Assembly: GCA_964397855.1 (NCBI GenBank)
Contig: CAYNKQ010000004.1
Location: 1 to 58,440 of the forward strand
From: UBA7683 sp964397855
Lineage (GTDB): Bacteria; Patescibacteriota; Saccharimonadia; Saccharimonadales; UBA7683
Direction: 5' to 3'
DNA length: 58,440 nucleotides
Shown piece by piece: positions 1 to 7,422 of this stretch (positions are counted from its first letter, which is position 1; each line of letters starts with the position of its first letter). The position numbers were made by a program, and so were the translations under genes. A model generated the notes under the pieces. That model was given only the letters and a program-made list of their open reading frames with translations, made no database searches and was not told where the DNA came from.

Positions 1-59
1 TTGAACCCAGGACACCCTGCTTAAAAGGCAGGTGCTCTAACCAGCTGAGCTATGGACCC
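1..59 (-). tRNA. tRNA-Lys (TTT), 3' end cut by window edge
   Basis: Read on the minus strand from 59, the acceptor GGGTCCA is followed by a D-arm (GCTC/GAGC), an anticodon stem CCTGC/GCAGG around the loop CTTTTAA (anticodon TTT, lysine) and the first half of a T-arm (CTGGG TTCAA). The remaining T-stem and 3' acceptor lie outside the window. Confidence 0.93.
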
Positions 60-218
60 GTATATTTGTTGTAACGAAAGGTGCTGCTCAGTAACGAGTG
101 TTTCTCAAATTGAAAAAGTCGCGATTACTTTGTTTTTCAATTTGGTATCTAAACCATTTTGAGGACTTGGTTATTTTCTCATATTAACAGATTAAACTCA
201 AGAGTTATTTGTGTGTTA

Positions 219-710
219 TTATTTCTTTTTGTTTTTTTCAGCGCTGAGACTACTTCTATAGCTTAACGTCATTTCAACGAGCGCTAATACCGTGCCACTC
301 GCGAGGATCACCGTTTGATATGGACTTAAGAACGTGAGCAAACCAGAATTCTTTGTGGCAAGTGCAATCTGTGGAAACGGTGCGAGAATTTTAAGCCCAA
401 AGTACGTTACCAAAAAGCCCAGCACAAGACTTGCGAGTATTGAAAGAATGACGTTATGCTTTGAAACCTTTACGGCTACGAGTGTAATTACCATTGGAGT
501 AAAAGTAATCAGAAGCCTCACCACAATCGGGATATATTCACTCAGCGAAGTAGTCTGCTTTGGTAGCAGATCAATAATCCAGCTGCTCAGCAACTGATCA
601 AGCATGAGGCCAGCAAACAGCGTCAAGATGCCAACGCCTGCGCTTGTTCTCCTAATCATTACCGCAGCAACCACAAAGACGGCTACGCCAAGTGCAACTA
701 TATCTACCAT
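219..710 (-). CDS. Hypothetical multi-pass membrane protein (163 aa)
   Basis: A 163-residue hydrophobic protein with about four to five predicted membrane segments (roughly residues 3-20, 25-48, 60-82, 86-110, 128-148) and a lysine-rich C-terminus. The layout is loosely reminiscent of CvpA-type colicin V production proteins, but I see no diagnostic motif, so the function is unknown. The start is set by an extended -10 box (TGGTAATAT, minus strand, 726-718) that ends 7 nt before the ATG at 710; there is no Shine-Dalgarno, so the transcript is probably leaderless. The gene stands alone between tRNA-Lys and the DUF192/rimK operon. Confidence 0.7.
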   Translation of the reverse strand: MVDIVALGVAVFVVAAVMIRRTSAGVGILTLFAGLMLDQLLSSWIIDLLPKQTTSLSEYIPIVVRLLITFTPMVITLVAVKVSKHNVILSILASLVLGFLVTYFGLKILAPFPQIALATKNSGLLTFLSPYQTVILASGTVLALVEMTLSYRSSLSAEKNKKK

Positions 711-766
711 ACTGCTTATATTACCATGATATGCAGGGGTACGCCTCCGGTATTATCAAGTAATGC

Positions 767-1237
767 TTAGAGCACAAACGTTACTGTTTGACCAACTTGA
801 ATATTGTACTTACTAGCATAACCCGCGTTTGTTTCAAGAATATACTGAACAGGAATTTGAGGACCAAATTTTTTTGGAAAACTATCTGGCTGCACATTTC
901 TTTCTATGTAAACGATTTCTTTTTGAGAATTAATCCAGTACATATCAAGTGGAATACGAGTGTCTTTCATCCAAAAGCTATATATTCCGGGCTTATCATA
1001 TATAAATAACATGCCAGCATTTTGAGCTAGTGAATCTCGACAACATAAACCTTTTTCTTTTTCTTGCGATGTAGTCGCAATTTCAACTACTAATGTGTTG
1101 TTTTCAATCGTCAGATTGATACGATCTTTTTGCAACCAAATCGCAAAAATTATAATTGATATTGCAACAAAAACCAAACTAGCGATTACCGCTAGCTTAC
1201 GCACCAACTTTATCTTTTTTATTACGTCGTTTTGCAT
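767..1237 (-). CDS. DUF192 family protein with N-terminal membrane anchor
   Basis: A 156-aa protein. Residues about 12-33 form a membrane anchor or uncleaved signal; the rest is a DUF192 domain (PF02643), recognisable from GLCCRDSL, the GMLFIYD strand, SFWMKDTRIPLDM and the closing VQYILETNAG. DUF192 proteins are small extracytoplasmic beta-barrel proteins of unknown biochemical role. Its start lies inside the 3' end of rimK, a 41-nt overlap in another frame, so it is translated from the same minus-strand mRNA as the RimB-like protease and RimK. A GTG a few codons downstream is an alternative start that would shorten the overlap. Family assignment is firm; the role in this operon is unknown. 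Confidence 0.85.
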   Translation of the reverse strand: MQNDVIKKIKLVRKLAVIASLVFVAISIIIFAIWLQKDRINLTIENNTLVVEIATTSQEKEKGLCCRDSLAQNAGMLFIYDKPGIYSFWMKDTRIPLDMYWINSQKEIVYIERNVQPDSFPKKFGPQIPVQYILETNAGYASKYNIQVGQTVTFVL

Positions 1238-2111
1238 TTATCTCTATGTAATCAATTATTCTGCTTGCTACATTGCGTCCGGTAACTTTTTCAATTCCAC
1301 CAAGTCCCGGGCTTGAATTCACTTCCAAAACTAGTGGTCCACGCGCAGAGCGCATCATGTCCACACCGCAAATAGGAAGACCCATCGCTTTTGCCGCTTT
1401 GAGTGCAACCTTCTTTTCTTCGTCGGTCAGCCTTACGGCTGCACCTTCACCACCTTGGTGTAAGTTACTTCTAAAATCATCGTCAAGACTCTGCCGTTTC
1501 ATACTTGCCACTACACGGCCACCAACTACAAGTACACGTATGTCTTCGCCGGCTGATTCTTTCACAAATTCTTGTAGAAGTATGTTGGTTCCGTCTTCAT
1601 TATGAAGGTAAAATGCCTGTAATACTGACTTAGCGGCCTTCTTGGTTTCCGCAAGTACAACGCCGTTTCCGTGCGTACCGCGCGCCAGCTTAATAATCAC
1701 CGGTGTACCACCGATCTGCTCCAACAGGTCATCTATATCTGCAGTGTTACGAGAAAACACGGTTTTAGGAATGCCAACGCCAGCCTTAGACATTAATTGC
1801 AAACTACGAAGCTTATCACGTGAGCGTACAATCGCGATTGACGCAGCAGTGGTATACACACCTTGCATTTCAAATTGACGAACAATAGCAGTACCGTAAC
1901 GAGTCATACTGCTTGCGATACGAGGAATAATAACATCAACATTCCGAAGATCTTCACCCCTGTAGGTCACATACGGGTTACTTCTTTCTATAGAAGCGTA
2001 GCACTCTTTATATTTTACGACGCGCACTGTATGGCCGCGCGCTTTGGCCTCTTCTTTCAGTCGCTTAGTTGAATAATTTCCCGGGCCATTTGAGAGTATT
2101 ACGATGTTCAT
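1197..2111 (-). CDS. rimK: RimK-type ATP-grasp L-glutamate ligase
   Basis: A 304-aa ATP-grasp enzyme closely matching E. coli RimK over its whole length: N-terminal preATP-grasp fold, VIIPRIASSMT (about 60-70), RSRDKLRSLQLM (about 96-107), the LLQEFVKES hinge, the DFRSNLHQGG loop and the metal-binding EVNSSPGLGGIEK near residue 260. RimK adds glutamates to the C-terminus of ribosomal protein S6 and can make free poly-alpha-glutamate. The start codon overlaps the stop of the upstream RimB-like gene (ATGA, 4 nt), indicating translational coupling, and the DUF192 gene overlaps the 3' end. In Pseudomonas a rimABK set modifies and trims S6, so the RimB-RimK pair supports the same role here. The actual substrate is inferred. 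Confidence 0.9.
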   Translation of the reverse strand: MNIVILSNGPGNYSTKRLKEEAKARGHTVRVVKYKECYASIERSNPYVTYRGEDLRNVDVIIPRIASSMTRYGTAIVRQFEMQGVYTTAASIAIVRSRDKLRSLQLMSKAGVGIPKTVFSRNTADIDDLLEQIGGTPVIIKLARGTHGNGVVLAETKKAAKSVLQAFYLHNEDGTNILLQEFVKESAGEDIRVLVVGGRVVASMKRQSLDDDFRSNLHQGGEGAAVRLTDEEKKVALKAAKAMGLPICGVDMMRSARGPLVLEVNSSPGLGGIEKVTGRNVASRIIDYIEINAKRRNKKDKVGA

Positions 2112-2611
2112 AGCTTGTCCGACCTTACCTCTTCGTCAACTGGCATATCAATGCCGTATTGCTTCTTAAGCTCAACCCGGTCAATGCTTGTTTCGTTGGT
2201 ATCAACAATGAACCTACCGTTGAGAAGTTTTCGACCCATCAATATGGGGTATATCTTTTTAGATCTATCCGCCAGAGTAAAAGAAGCTCTGAATATGCGC
2301 GGTCCGACTTTAATTTTAAGCCACACTTCGTATCGTTCTTCTCTATGGCCAAAGGAATTCGCAATACCAACTTTTTTGAAGGAATCTGTCACAACTGTTT
2401 TTGAGAGCGAACCACATACGGGATGATCACCTAATAAATCAAACTGCAGTTTTGCTCCGTCTTCAACGAGTGTAATATTTTTTGCATGAATAGCAGATCT
2501 GTATGCACCCGTATCTGTTTTGGCAGGTATGTCAGCAATATCGAGTTCTTGAAAATGGAGCAGCTCTGCTCTTCCAATGACTACCTTATGAAAATCGTTC
2601 TTTTTTGCCAT
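2108..2611 (-). CDS. rimB: RimB-like protease (RimK/LysX-associated, PF05618 retropepsin-like fold)
   Basis: A 167-aa protein of the 'ATP-dependent zinc protease' family PF05618 (DUF785). Its hallmark is the aspartyl-protease-like PAKTDTGAYRSAIHA, with DTGA at residues 33-36; the C-terminal IYPILMGRKLLNGRFIVD is the second conserved strand. In Pseudomonas, RimB trims or remodels the glutamate tail added by RimK. It is the first gene of a minus-strand operon with rimK and the DUF192 gene. A -10 box (TATACT, 2635-2630) lies 18 nt before the ATG, and a 24-nt inverted repeat at 2638-2661 covers the expected -35 region. There is no strong Shine-Dalgarno. Family is firm; proteolytic activity is inferred from the motif. 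Confidence 0.87.
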   Translation of the reverse strand: MAKKNDFHKVVIGRAELLHFQELDIADIPAKTDTGAYRSAIHAKNITLVEDGAKLQFDLLGDHPVCGSLSKTVVTDSFKKVGIANSFGHREERYEVWLKIKVGPRIFRASFTLADRSKKIYPILMGRKLLNGRFIVDTNETSIDRVELKKQYGIDMPVDEEVRSDKL

Positions 2612-2637
2612 ACAAATTGCCGTTCTTTTAGTATACT

Positions 2638-2661
2638 GCTAGTACTTGTGTAAGCACTAGC
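2638..2661. promoter_or_regulatory. Inverted repeat, candidate operator between divergent ligase genes
   Basis: Arms GCTAGTACTT and AAGCACTAGC with a GTGT loop pair at 9 of 10 positions. The repeat sits directly upstream of the rimB-like -10 box and 12 nt before the -35 of the divergent ATP-grasp gene, the position of a shared operator. No poly-T follows on either strand, so it is not a terminator. Confidence 0.5.
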
Positions 2662-2672
2662 TCATTATGCAC

Positions 2673-2701
2673 TTGCAATATTCTAACATAACTGTTAGTA
2701 T
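2673..2701 (+). promoter_or_regulatory. Promoter of the 409-aa ATP-grasp gene
   Basis: TTGCAA (2673-2678), 17-nt spacer, TAGTAT (2696-2701). The -10 ends 8 nt before the ATG at 2710, and no Shine-Dalgarno is present, so the mRNA should have almost no leader. Confidence 0.55.
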
Positions 2702-2709
2702 AAGTCAAT

Positions 2710-3939
2710 ATGAAAAAACGCATTCTTATTGTTGGCCAAAAAGTATCGTCTGTTACGAACTATCTTGAAGCGCATGATTACGACTACATAACCCTTAAAG
2801 ATATAAAGCGCACCAAGTTTGCTGATAAAAAGTTTAAAAAACGAGTACTTTGCGATTTTTCAAGTCGCGAAACAACTCTGGCTGCAGTTCGTAGTATTAA
2901 AGACCCGATCGATGGGGTTATTGCCACTTATGAATCATATGTGCTACCAGCAGCCTGGATTGCGGATAGTCTGGGACTTCCGGGAATACCAGTCGATAGT
3001 GCTCGGGCCTGTACAGATAAATCAATAATGCGAGGCCTTTTTGCCCAGGCTCCAGAAAAAATCAGCCCAGACTTCCTGACGGTTACTTCTGAATCTGAAG
3101 TGACTGAGTTTGCTAATATGCACCAATTTCCGCTCATTTTGAAGCCGGCGAATTTGTCGAAGAGCCTTCTTGTGACAAAAAATCACGATATGCAAGAACT
3201 GCTTGAGAATTATAGAAAAACTACTTCTGTAATTGATGACATCTACCGAAAGTATGCCCCCGACAGGACGCCAAAACTGATTATTGAAGAGTTCATGGAA
3301 GGGACTATTCATTCAGTTGATGCATTTGTTGATCATAAGGGCGAACCCCATGTACTTGAACACGTGGTTGATTACCAAACTGGCTACGACATTGGGTTTG
3401 ATGATAACTTTCATTACAGTCGCATTCTTCCGAGCAAGCTTTCCGCCAGAGACCAAGCTGCGATTCGCCACTGCGCCGAGGTAGGAGTCAAATCTCTTGG
3501 TATGAAGAGTTCTCCTGCGCACATAGAAATAATTATGACGCAGGCCGGCCCCCGTATTGTTGAAATTGGGGCTAGAAATGGTGGCTACAGAGAAAGAATG
3601 CATAAGTTAGCAAATGATCTTGACGTTCTTGGCGCAAGCCTGAGCCTTGCGCTTGATGATGCGCTGAACATTAAAAGTAGTCGCAATGACCACTGTGCGG
3701 TACTTGAGCTATTCCCAAGAAAGCAAGGGGTGTTTGCGGGAATCAAAAACCTAGAGAAACTAGAACAACTCAAATCTCTTCGTAGCTACAGTGTCAAGGT
3801 TAAGCCTGGTGAAGTGGTAGGAAAAGCAAGTGATGGCTTTAAGTCACCATTAATTATTACGCTTCATAATACGGATGGTGCGACTTTTAAGTCGGATCTT
3901 TCTGTTATCAATAGTGATGTAGCAGTACAAACTAAGTAA
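2710..3939 (+). CDS. ATP-grasp domain carboxylate-amine ligase
   Basis: A 409-aa ATP-grasp protein of the carbamoyl-phosphate-synthase/biotin-carboxylase-like group. The N-terminal domain (1-110) is Rossmann-like (KKRILIVGQKVSSV). The ATP-grasp domain spans about 115-315: ACTDKSIMRGLF, PLILKPANLSKSLLV, LIIEEFMEGTIHSVD and the metal-binding PRIVEIGARNGGYRERM; a C-terminal beta-rich domain follows. Such enzymes join a carboxyl group to an amine through an acyl-phosphate; the substrates cannot be read from sequence. It is a single gene divergent from the rimB-rimK operon with a shared control region, and followed by a repeat-filled intergenic region. Class is firm, substrate unknown. Confidence 0.82.
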   Translation: MKKRILIVGQKVSSVTNYLEAHDYDYITLKDIKRTKFADKKFKKRVLCDFSSRETTLAAVRSIKDPIDGVIATYESYVLPAAWIADSLGLPGIPVDSARACTDKSIMRGLFAQAPEKISPDFLTVTSESEVTEFANMHQFPLILKPANLSKSLLVTKNHDMQELLENYRKTTSVIDDIYRKYAPDRTPKLIIEEFMEGTIHSVDAFVDHKGEPHVLEHVVDYQTGYDIGFDDNFHYSRILPSKLSARDQAAIRHCAEVGVKSLGMKSSPAHIEIIMTQAGPRIVEIGARNGGYRERMHKLANDLDVLGASLSLALDDALNIKSSRNDHCAVLELFPRKQGVFAGIKNLEKLEQLKSLRSYSVKVKPGEVVGKASDGFKSPLIITLHNTDGATFKSDLSVINSDVAVQTK

Positions 3940-4012
3940 GTTTGTACTGCTGACTGCGAGGCACTTAGCGCCTTGCCGACGTTCGTGCTCCGCAGCCTAG
4001 CAAAGGAGCGTC

Positions 4013-4034
4013 ATCCTGACCACAGTGGAAGGAT
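4013..4034. repeat. GTCATCC-family intergenic hairpin, copy 1
   Basis: ATCCT-GA-CCAC pairs with GTGG-A-AGGAT around a single A. The outer GTCATCC/GGATCT flanks match other copies at 4461, 16009 and 50592. Confidence 0.55.
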
Positions 4035-4269
4035 CTAGCCATCAAACAATCAACTTCCCCTGGTCTGTCATCCTGTACTTGCTAATTCCCAAAAGAAGAA
4101 GACTATTGAATTATATGACGAGCGTAGCGAAGCTATATACGGGATCCAATCATCAAGTATTCAGCTTCCTGTCTCTAAGTCCTAAGCTTCTCTCAACCTT
4201 GATCTATTCAAGGTAGTATCTTCTTACATCTTTCTTCCTTCCTTTTGCCGCCAAAAGGAACAAAACCCT

Positions 4270-4430
4270 CACCCATAACACCCAAGCCTCGATACCCCTC
4301 CAGGCCCCTGTGTCCGCGTCAGGAAGATGCAAGCATCTCTCACAGTTTCCTAGTTGTCTGTTCAGGCAAGTCCTTCCTTGATTCGGACACAGGAACCTTC
4401 CGGGGTTCGGGTTTGGTTGAATGGGTGGAC
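4270..4430. repeat. Long imperfect inverted repeat, possible decayed MITE-like element
   Basis: The left arm (4270-4316, from CACCCAT to CCTGTGTCCG) and right arm (4384-4430, from CGGACACAGG to ATGGGTG) are reverse-complement related along about 45 nt, with perfect 10-bp inner ends and 7-bp outer ends. The 67-nt loop contains its own GATGC-AA-GCATC hairpin (4326-4337). No coding capacity and no obvious target-site duplication is visible. Confidence 0.5.
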
Positions 4431-4460
4431 TAGTTGTCTCGCGGGGCGAGGGTTATGACT

Positions 4461-4486
4461 GGATCCCGTATCAAGTACGGGATGAC
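4461..4486. repeat. GTCATCC-family intergenic hairpin, copy 2
   Basis: Perfect 8-bp stem ATCCCGTA/TACGGGAT around TCAAG, flanked by GG on the left and GAC on the right (GGATCC...GGATGAC). Confidence 0.6.
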
Positions 4487-4544
4487 ACTCCTTCGCTAGG
4501 GCTATGGAGTGTAGGCAGGGCAGGAAGCTGAATACGTACTAACT

Positions 4545-4567
4545 GGATCCGCCGCGACGGATGACGG
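4545..4567. repeat. GTCATCC-family intergenic hairpin, copy 3
   Basis: GGATCCG and CGGATGAC arms around CCGCGA, in the same orientation as the copy at 4461. Located just after the 3' end of the CphA-like gene. Confidence 0.5.
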
Positions 4568-4595
4568 ACCAAGGAAATTGATTAGGTTTTTATGG

Positions 4596-5612
4596 TTAAA
4601 GCAGTGTTGCGAGGTAATTAACGTAGTGTTTTGTGGCTGGACGGGCAGTTCCACTTGTTGGGGCATCGTGTATGGCAAGTGACGGACATTTGTTGAGTTC
4701 AACTATCACGGGTTTTAATTCGTCAATTGTTGAATCGGCAGTTGGCAACGTACGTAGCATGAAGTCAACACCACAAACTGGTAGCTCAATAGCCTTCGAC
4801 GCAGCGATTGCCATATCTCGCATCCACTGCGGAATGTCGTCAGTGATGTCAATTATTTCGCCCCCTGCACCGTAATTTGCAACTCCAAGAACAAAGACTT
4901 TTTCGTTAAGTCCAGGCTTGTTATTAATGTCAGAACCGAGGTATGCCTTTGCGGCCTCAGTATTAATAAAAGCCATCGGCGCCCTATACGGTTCGCCTCG
5001 GTTACCAGACGTATTTTCAATTTGTATTAACTCACCTATGGTGTGCTCGCCATCACCCGTCACTTGGGCTGGGACTCTAAGCGTTGCTGCCACATATTCA
5101 TAATTAATTGTGGCAATTCTGATATCAAATATATCTGGGTGGTCGTACTGCTCTTGCACAACTGCAGCACGCATGTTTTTAGCATTTGTCATTGCCAGTT
5201 CGAGCGCGGGCATAAGTGTATTTGAAGCAGTGATGCCGACGGTTATGCCTTTGCCGTGACCCCCGTCAATTGGCTTAACAACAACCTTTCCTACCTCGTT
5301 CAAAAAAGTGCCTACCCGAGGATCATCGCGCTCAGAGTCTTTAACAAGAATTGTCTTTAGCTGAAGTATACCCTTCGACTCAAGAAGACAGTGGGTTGCG
5401 TATTTATTGTTTGCAATATGCCCAGCTGCGTAAGAACTTGTAGGCGGTGTTGTGCTAAAAATGTGTATTGTGCGATTTTTACTTGTTATGAAGATATTCG
5501 GACAGCCAGCATACGGCACCTCGGCAGTCCAGCCGTGCTGTTTAATCTCATTTTGGATGAGTCCCTGTCCTGTATTAAGACTACTCGGATCAATACTTAA
5601 AAAATCAATCAT
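4596..5612 (-). CDS. ATP-grasp ligase resembling the cyanophycin synthetase/GshAB ATP-grasp domain
   Basis: A 338-aa single-domain ATP-grasp protein. The stretch VVVKPIDGGHGKGITVGI (about 110-127) is the signature of the ATP-grasp domain of cyanophycin synthetase and of bifunctional glutathione synthetases; RVPAQVTGDGEHTIGELI (about 178-195) and the metal-binding VIVELNKCPSLAIHD near 310 also match. It lacks the Mur-ligase half of CphA and is much shorter (CphA is about 870 aa). It would form a peptide bond on an activated carboxyl group; the substrate is unknown. It starts 8 nt after the stop of the RimK-like gene on the same strand, so the two form an operon divergent from the S51 peptidase. 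Confidence 0.8.
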   Translation of the reverse strand: MIDFLSIDPSSLNTGQGLIQNEIKQHGWTAEVPYAGCPNIFITSKNRTIHIFSTTPPTSSYAAGHIANNKYATHCLLESKGILQLKTILVKDSERDDPRVGTFLNEVGKVVVKPIDGGHGKGITVGITASNTLMPALELAMTNAKNMRAAVVQEQYDHPDIFDIRIATINYEYVAATLRVPAQVTGDGEHTIGELIQIENTSGNRGEPYRAPMAFINTEAAKAYLGSDINNKPGLNEKVFVLGVANYGAGGEIIDITDDIPQWMRDMAIAASKAIELPVCGVDFMLRTLPTADSTIDELKPVIVELNKCPSLAIHDAPTSGTARPATKHYVNYLATLL

Positions 5613-5620
5613 GGCCTGCG

Positions 5621-6445
5621 TTAACCTTTCCGTGTATCAACTAATGTTTTTATAACCTTCTGCGCAACATCAAAACCAACTACAGAACTTAGTGCAAGTC
5701 CGGGTGATGGATTAACTTCTAACACCAAGGGTCCTCTTGAGCTATCAATAATGTCCACCCCTGCAAACTGCAAGCCCAGAGCATCACATGCCGCAACAGC
5801 TATACGGGCTTCTTCGCTACTTGGTGAATACACAGTACCGCTCCCACCTTGATGCAAGTTGGCCCTGAAATCACCGTCAGCTGCCGTACGTAACATTGAA
5901 GCCACCACTTGCCCGCCTGCGACAATAATTCTCTTGTCAGAGCCACGCGATTCAGCCACATATTCTTGCATGAGAACTGTTGAACTAATTGAGAATAGAT
6001 CACGCTTTGCTGTGGCAAGCTCGGTGTCATTACTTACAAGTTCAACACCTTCGCCCCTGTTACCACGCGGGACTTTTAATACAAACGGAAACGAATAGTA
6101 ATCCGAGAAGTCTTCTGTGATACTTTCAGATAAAGGAACCGGAGCACCGGAACGTGACAGTATTTTGTGTGACTCAATTTTGTCAAACGCCTGCAGCACG
6201 GCTTGAAGCTGTTGCTGAGCAGCTCCCGTAAGGTTGGTTGCAAGACGCTGGTAATCAGTGTAATATTTGGGGCCTATCCTATAAAAAACGAATTCGGCTT
6301 GCTGTATGTCATTTAAAATACCTTCGGACCCGAGTAATGATAGTTGCACAGACAGGCCAAGCGAAAGACTTGCATTATACAGCGACACAGCACCTGGTGC
6401 CGTGTTTGTGCGCGTCACGATACAGACTGTATTTTTGGTAATCAT
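5621..6445 (-). CDS. Second RimK-family ATP-grasp ligase
   Basis: A 274-aa RimK-like ATP-grasp protein, a distant paralogue of the RimK at 1197. Visible motifs are FVFYRIGPKYYTDY (about 51-64), FVLKVPRGNRGEGVELV (about 120-136), VLMQEYVAESRGSDKRI, DFRANLHQGGSGTV and EVNPSPGLALSSV near the C-terminus. The DFRANLHQGG and EVNPSPG loops are those used by RimK/LysX/MptN-type amino-acid ligases; substrate unknown. First gene of a two-gene operon with the CphA-like ligase. An extended -10 (TGCTATAGT, 6463-6455) ends 9 nt before the ATG, without Shine-Dalgarno. Its promoter region (6446-6529) is shared with the divergent S51 peptidase. Confidence 0.82.
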   Translation of the reverse strand: MITKNTVCIVTRTNTAPGAVSLYNASLSLGLSVQLSLLGSEGILNDIQQAEFVFYRIGPKYYTDYQRLATNLTGAAQQQLQAVLQAFDKIESHKILSRSGAPVPLSESITEDFSDYYSFPFVLKVPRGNRGEGVELVSNDTELATAKRDLFSISSTVLMQEYVAESRGSDKRIIVAGGQVVASMLRTAADGDFRANLHQGGSGTVYSPSSEEARIAVAACDALGLQFAGVDIIDSSRGPLVLEVNPSPGLALSSVVGFDVAQKVIKTLVDTRKG

Positions 6446-6454
6446 AATGAAACA

Positions 6455-6463
6455 ACTATAGCA
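6455..6463 (-). promoter_or_regulatory. Extended -10 of the second RimK-like operon
   Basis: TGCTATAGT on the minus strand, 9 nt before the ATG at 6445; no clear -35. The same TGCTATAGT is found before the genes starting at 17541 and 56659. Confidence 0.55.
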
Positions 6464-6493
6464 TAATAAAGCCCTGCTTCTGATGAACCAGTA

Positions 6494-6523
6494 TTGACAA
6501 TCGGCTTATTTTATTGTTATAAT
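6494..6523 (+). promoter_or_regulatory. Consensus promoter of the S51 peptidase gene (leaderless)
   Basis: TTGACA (6494-6499), 18-nt spacer and TATAAT (6518-6523) preceded by TG to give an extended -10. Only 6 nt separate the -10 from the ATG at 6530, so transcription should begin at or next to the start codon. Confidence 0.8.
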
Positions 6524-6529
6524 TATATT

Positions 6530-7309
6530 ATGAGTTACGAAAAATTAATGGTTGTGGCAGCCGGCGGGGGCGCGCCCAACAAAAGTAGCGCCCCAGCTCT
6601 GACAGAAGCAGTCGAGATGTCCGGCGTACAAAAGCCACGAGTTTTGGTAATACCATCTGCTAAAACCTCTGCCGAAGCACACGACAAGACGATTATGATG
6701 GCCAGGGATCTATACGATGACAGGCTTGGGCTTCAAACCGCAGTATTACACGAGTTCGGTGCTGAGCCGACAAAATCTCAAGTTGAGCACGAAATAGGTG
6801 CGGCTGATGTCGTCTATATCTCCGGCGGTGATACTGACAGAATGATGAACATATGGCGACGAAGTGGAGTTGCCCAAGTTATGGGCGCCGCCGCGCTTGG
6901 CGGTGAGTTAGTTTTAAGCGGAATCAGTGCAGGCGCGATAGCTCCTTTTGCTTGGGGACATAGTGATTCGATGAGCTACCGAGAAGACGACTGGGATTAT
7001 ATTGCTGTTGACGGACTTGGGCTTGTACCAGCGGCAGTTACCCCACACCATAACACTCAAAATGATCGCCTCGGAAGGCGGGCCGACGCTTTTAAGAAAA
7101 TGTTTGAAAGCAAAGCGCCGAGTAGCGGCTCGGTGCTTGGCTTTGGAATAGATAACTTTGCAGCACTGAAAATCCACCAGGGCTTGATATCACCCATTTA
7201 CGTACGTCCCGAAGATCGGGTAACCATCTTAGAAGCAACGGACAGTATCGTTACAGGCCGCATTCTAGAAGCTTCTGAATTTATACCGATAACCAGCTCT
7301 AATAACTAG
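6530..7309 (+). CDS. Peptidase family S51 (peptidase E / cyanophycinase-like) hydrolase
   Basis: A 259-aa S51 family protein with the class-I-glutamine-amidotransferase-like fold: N-terminal LMVVAAGGGAPN, VVYISGGDTDRMMNIW (about 95-110), nucleophile elbow GISAGA (Ser133), the GHSDSMSYREDDWDY segment and a PHHN histidine near 177. S51 members include peptidase E, which cleaves N-terminal Asp dipeptides, and cyanophycinase, which degrades cyanophycin; the HSDSMS/DWDY block is more like the peptidase E group. An upstream in-frame ATG would add 12 residues, but it overlaps the -35, so I place the start at 6530, giving a leaderless message. Divergent from two ATP-grasp ligases, suggesting matched synthesis and hydrolysis of a peptide (inference). 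Confidence 0.85.
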   Translation: MSYEKLMVVAAGGGAPNKSSAPALTEAVEMSGVQKPRVLVIPSAKTSAEAHDKTIMMARDLYDDRLGLQTAVLHEFGAEPTKSQVEHEIGAADVVYISGGDTDRMMNIWRRSGVAQVMGAAALGGELVLSGISAGAIAPFAWGHSDSMSYREDDWDYIAVDGLGLVPAAVTPHHNTQNDRLGRRADAFKKMFESKAPSSGSVLGFGIDNFAALKIHQGLISPIYVRPEDRVTILEATDSIVTGRILEASEFIPITSSNN

Positions 7310-7422
7310 TTGCTTCTTGTAGCAAAAAATATGCACCAAGCACGACGGCTTCTCTTCTGTTGTATTTTTACAACAAGTTTGGCATTATTAAGCTAGTAAT
7401 AGGTAAGTTAAGGGAGAATATT

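Larger units (their letters stand above)
3940..4595. other. 656-nt intergenic region packed with repeats, no convincing gene
   Basis: No open frame here has protein-like composition or a start signal. The stretch holds at least three hairpins with GTCATCC-type arms, one unpaired half-site (GTCATCC near 4067), a TTTTGCCGCCAAAA palindrome near 4246 and a long imperfect inverted repeat (4270-4430). It separates the 3' ends of two convergent ATP-grasp genes, so it probably contains their transcription ends. Confidence 0.7.

Noticed and set aside
4025..4433. Two short plus-strand open frames in the 3940-4595 interval
   Set aside because: They read through palindromic repeats, have Ser/Pro-rich low-complexity composition and no start signals.
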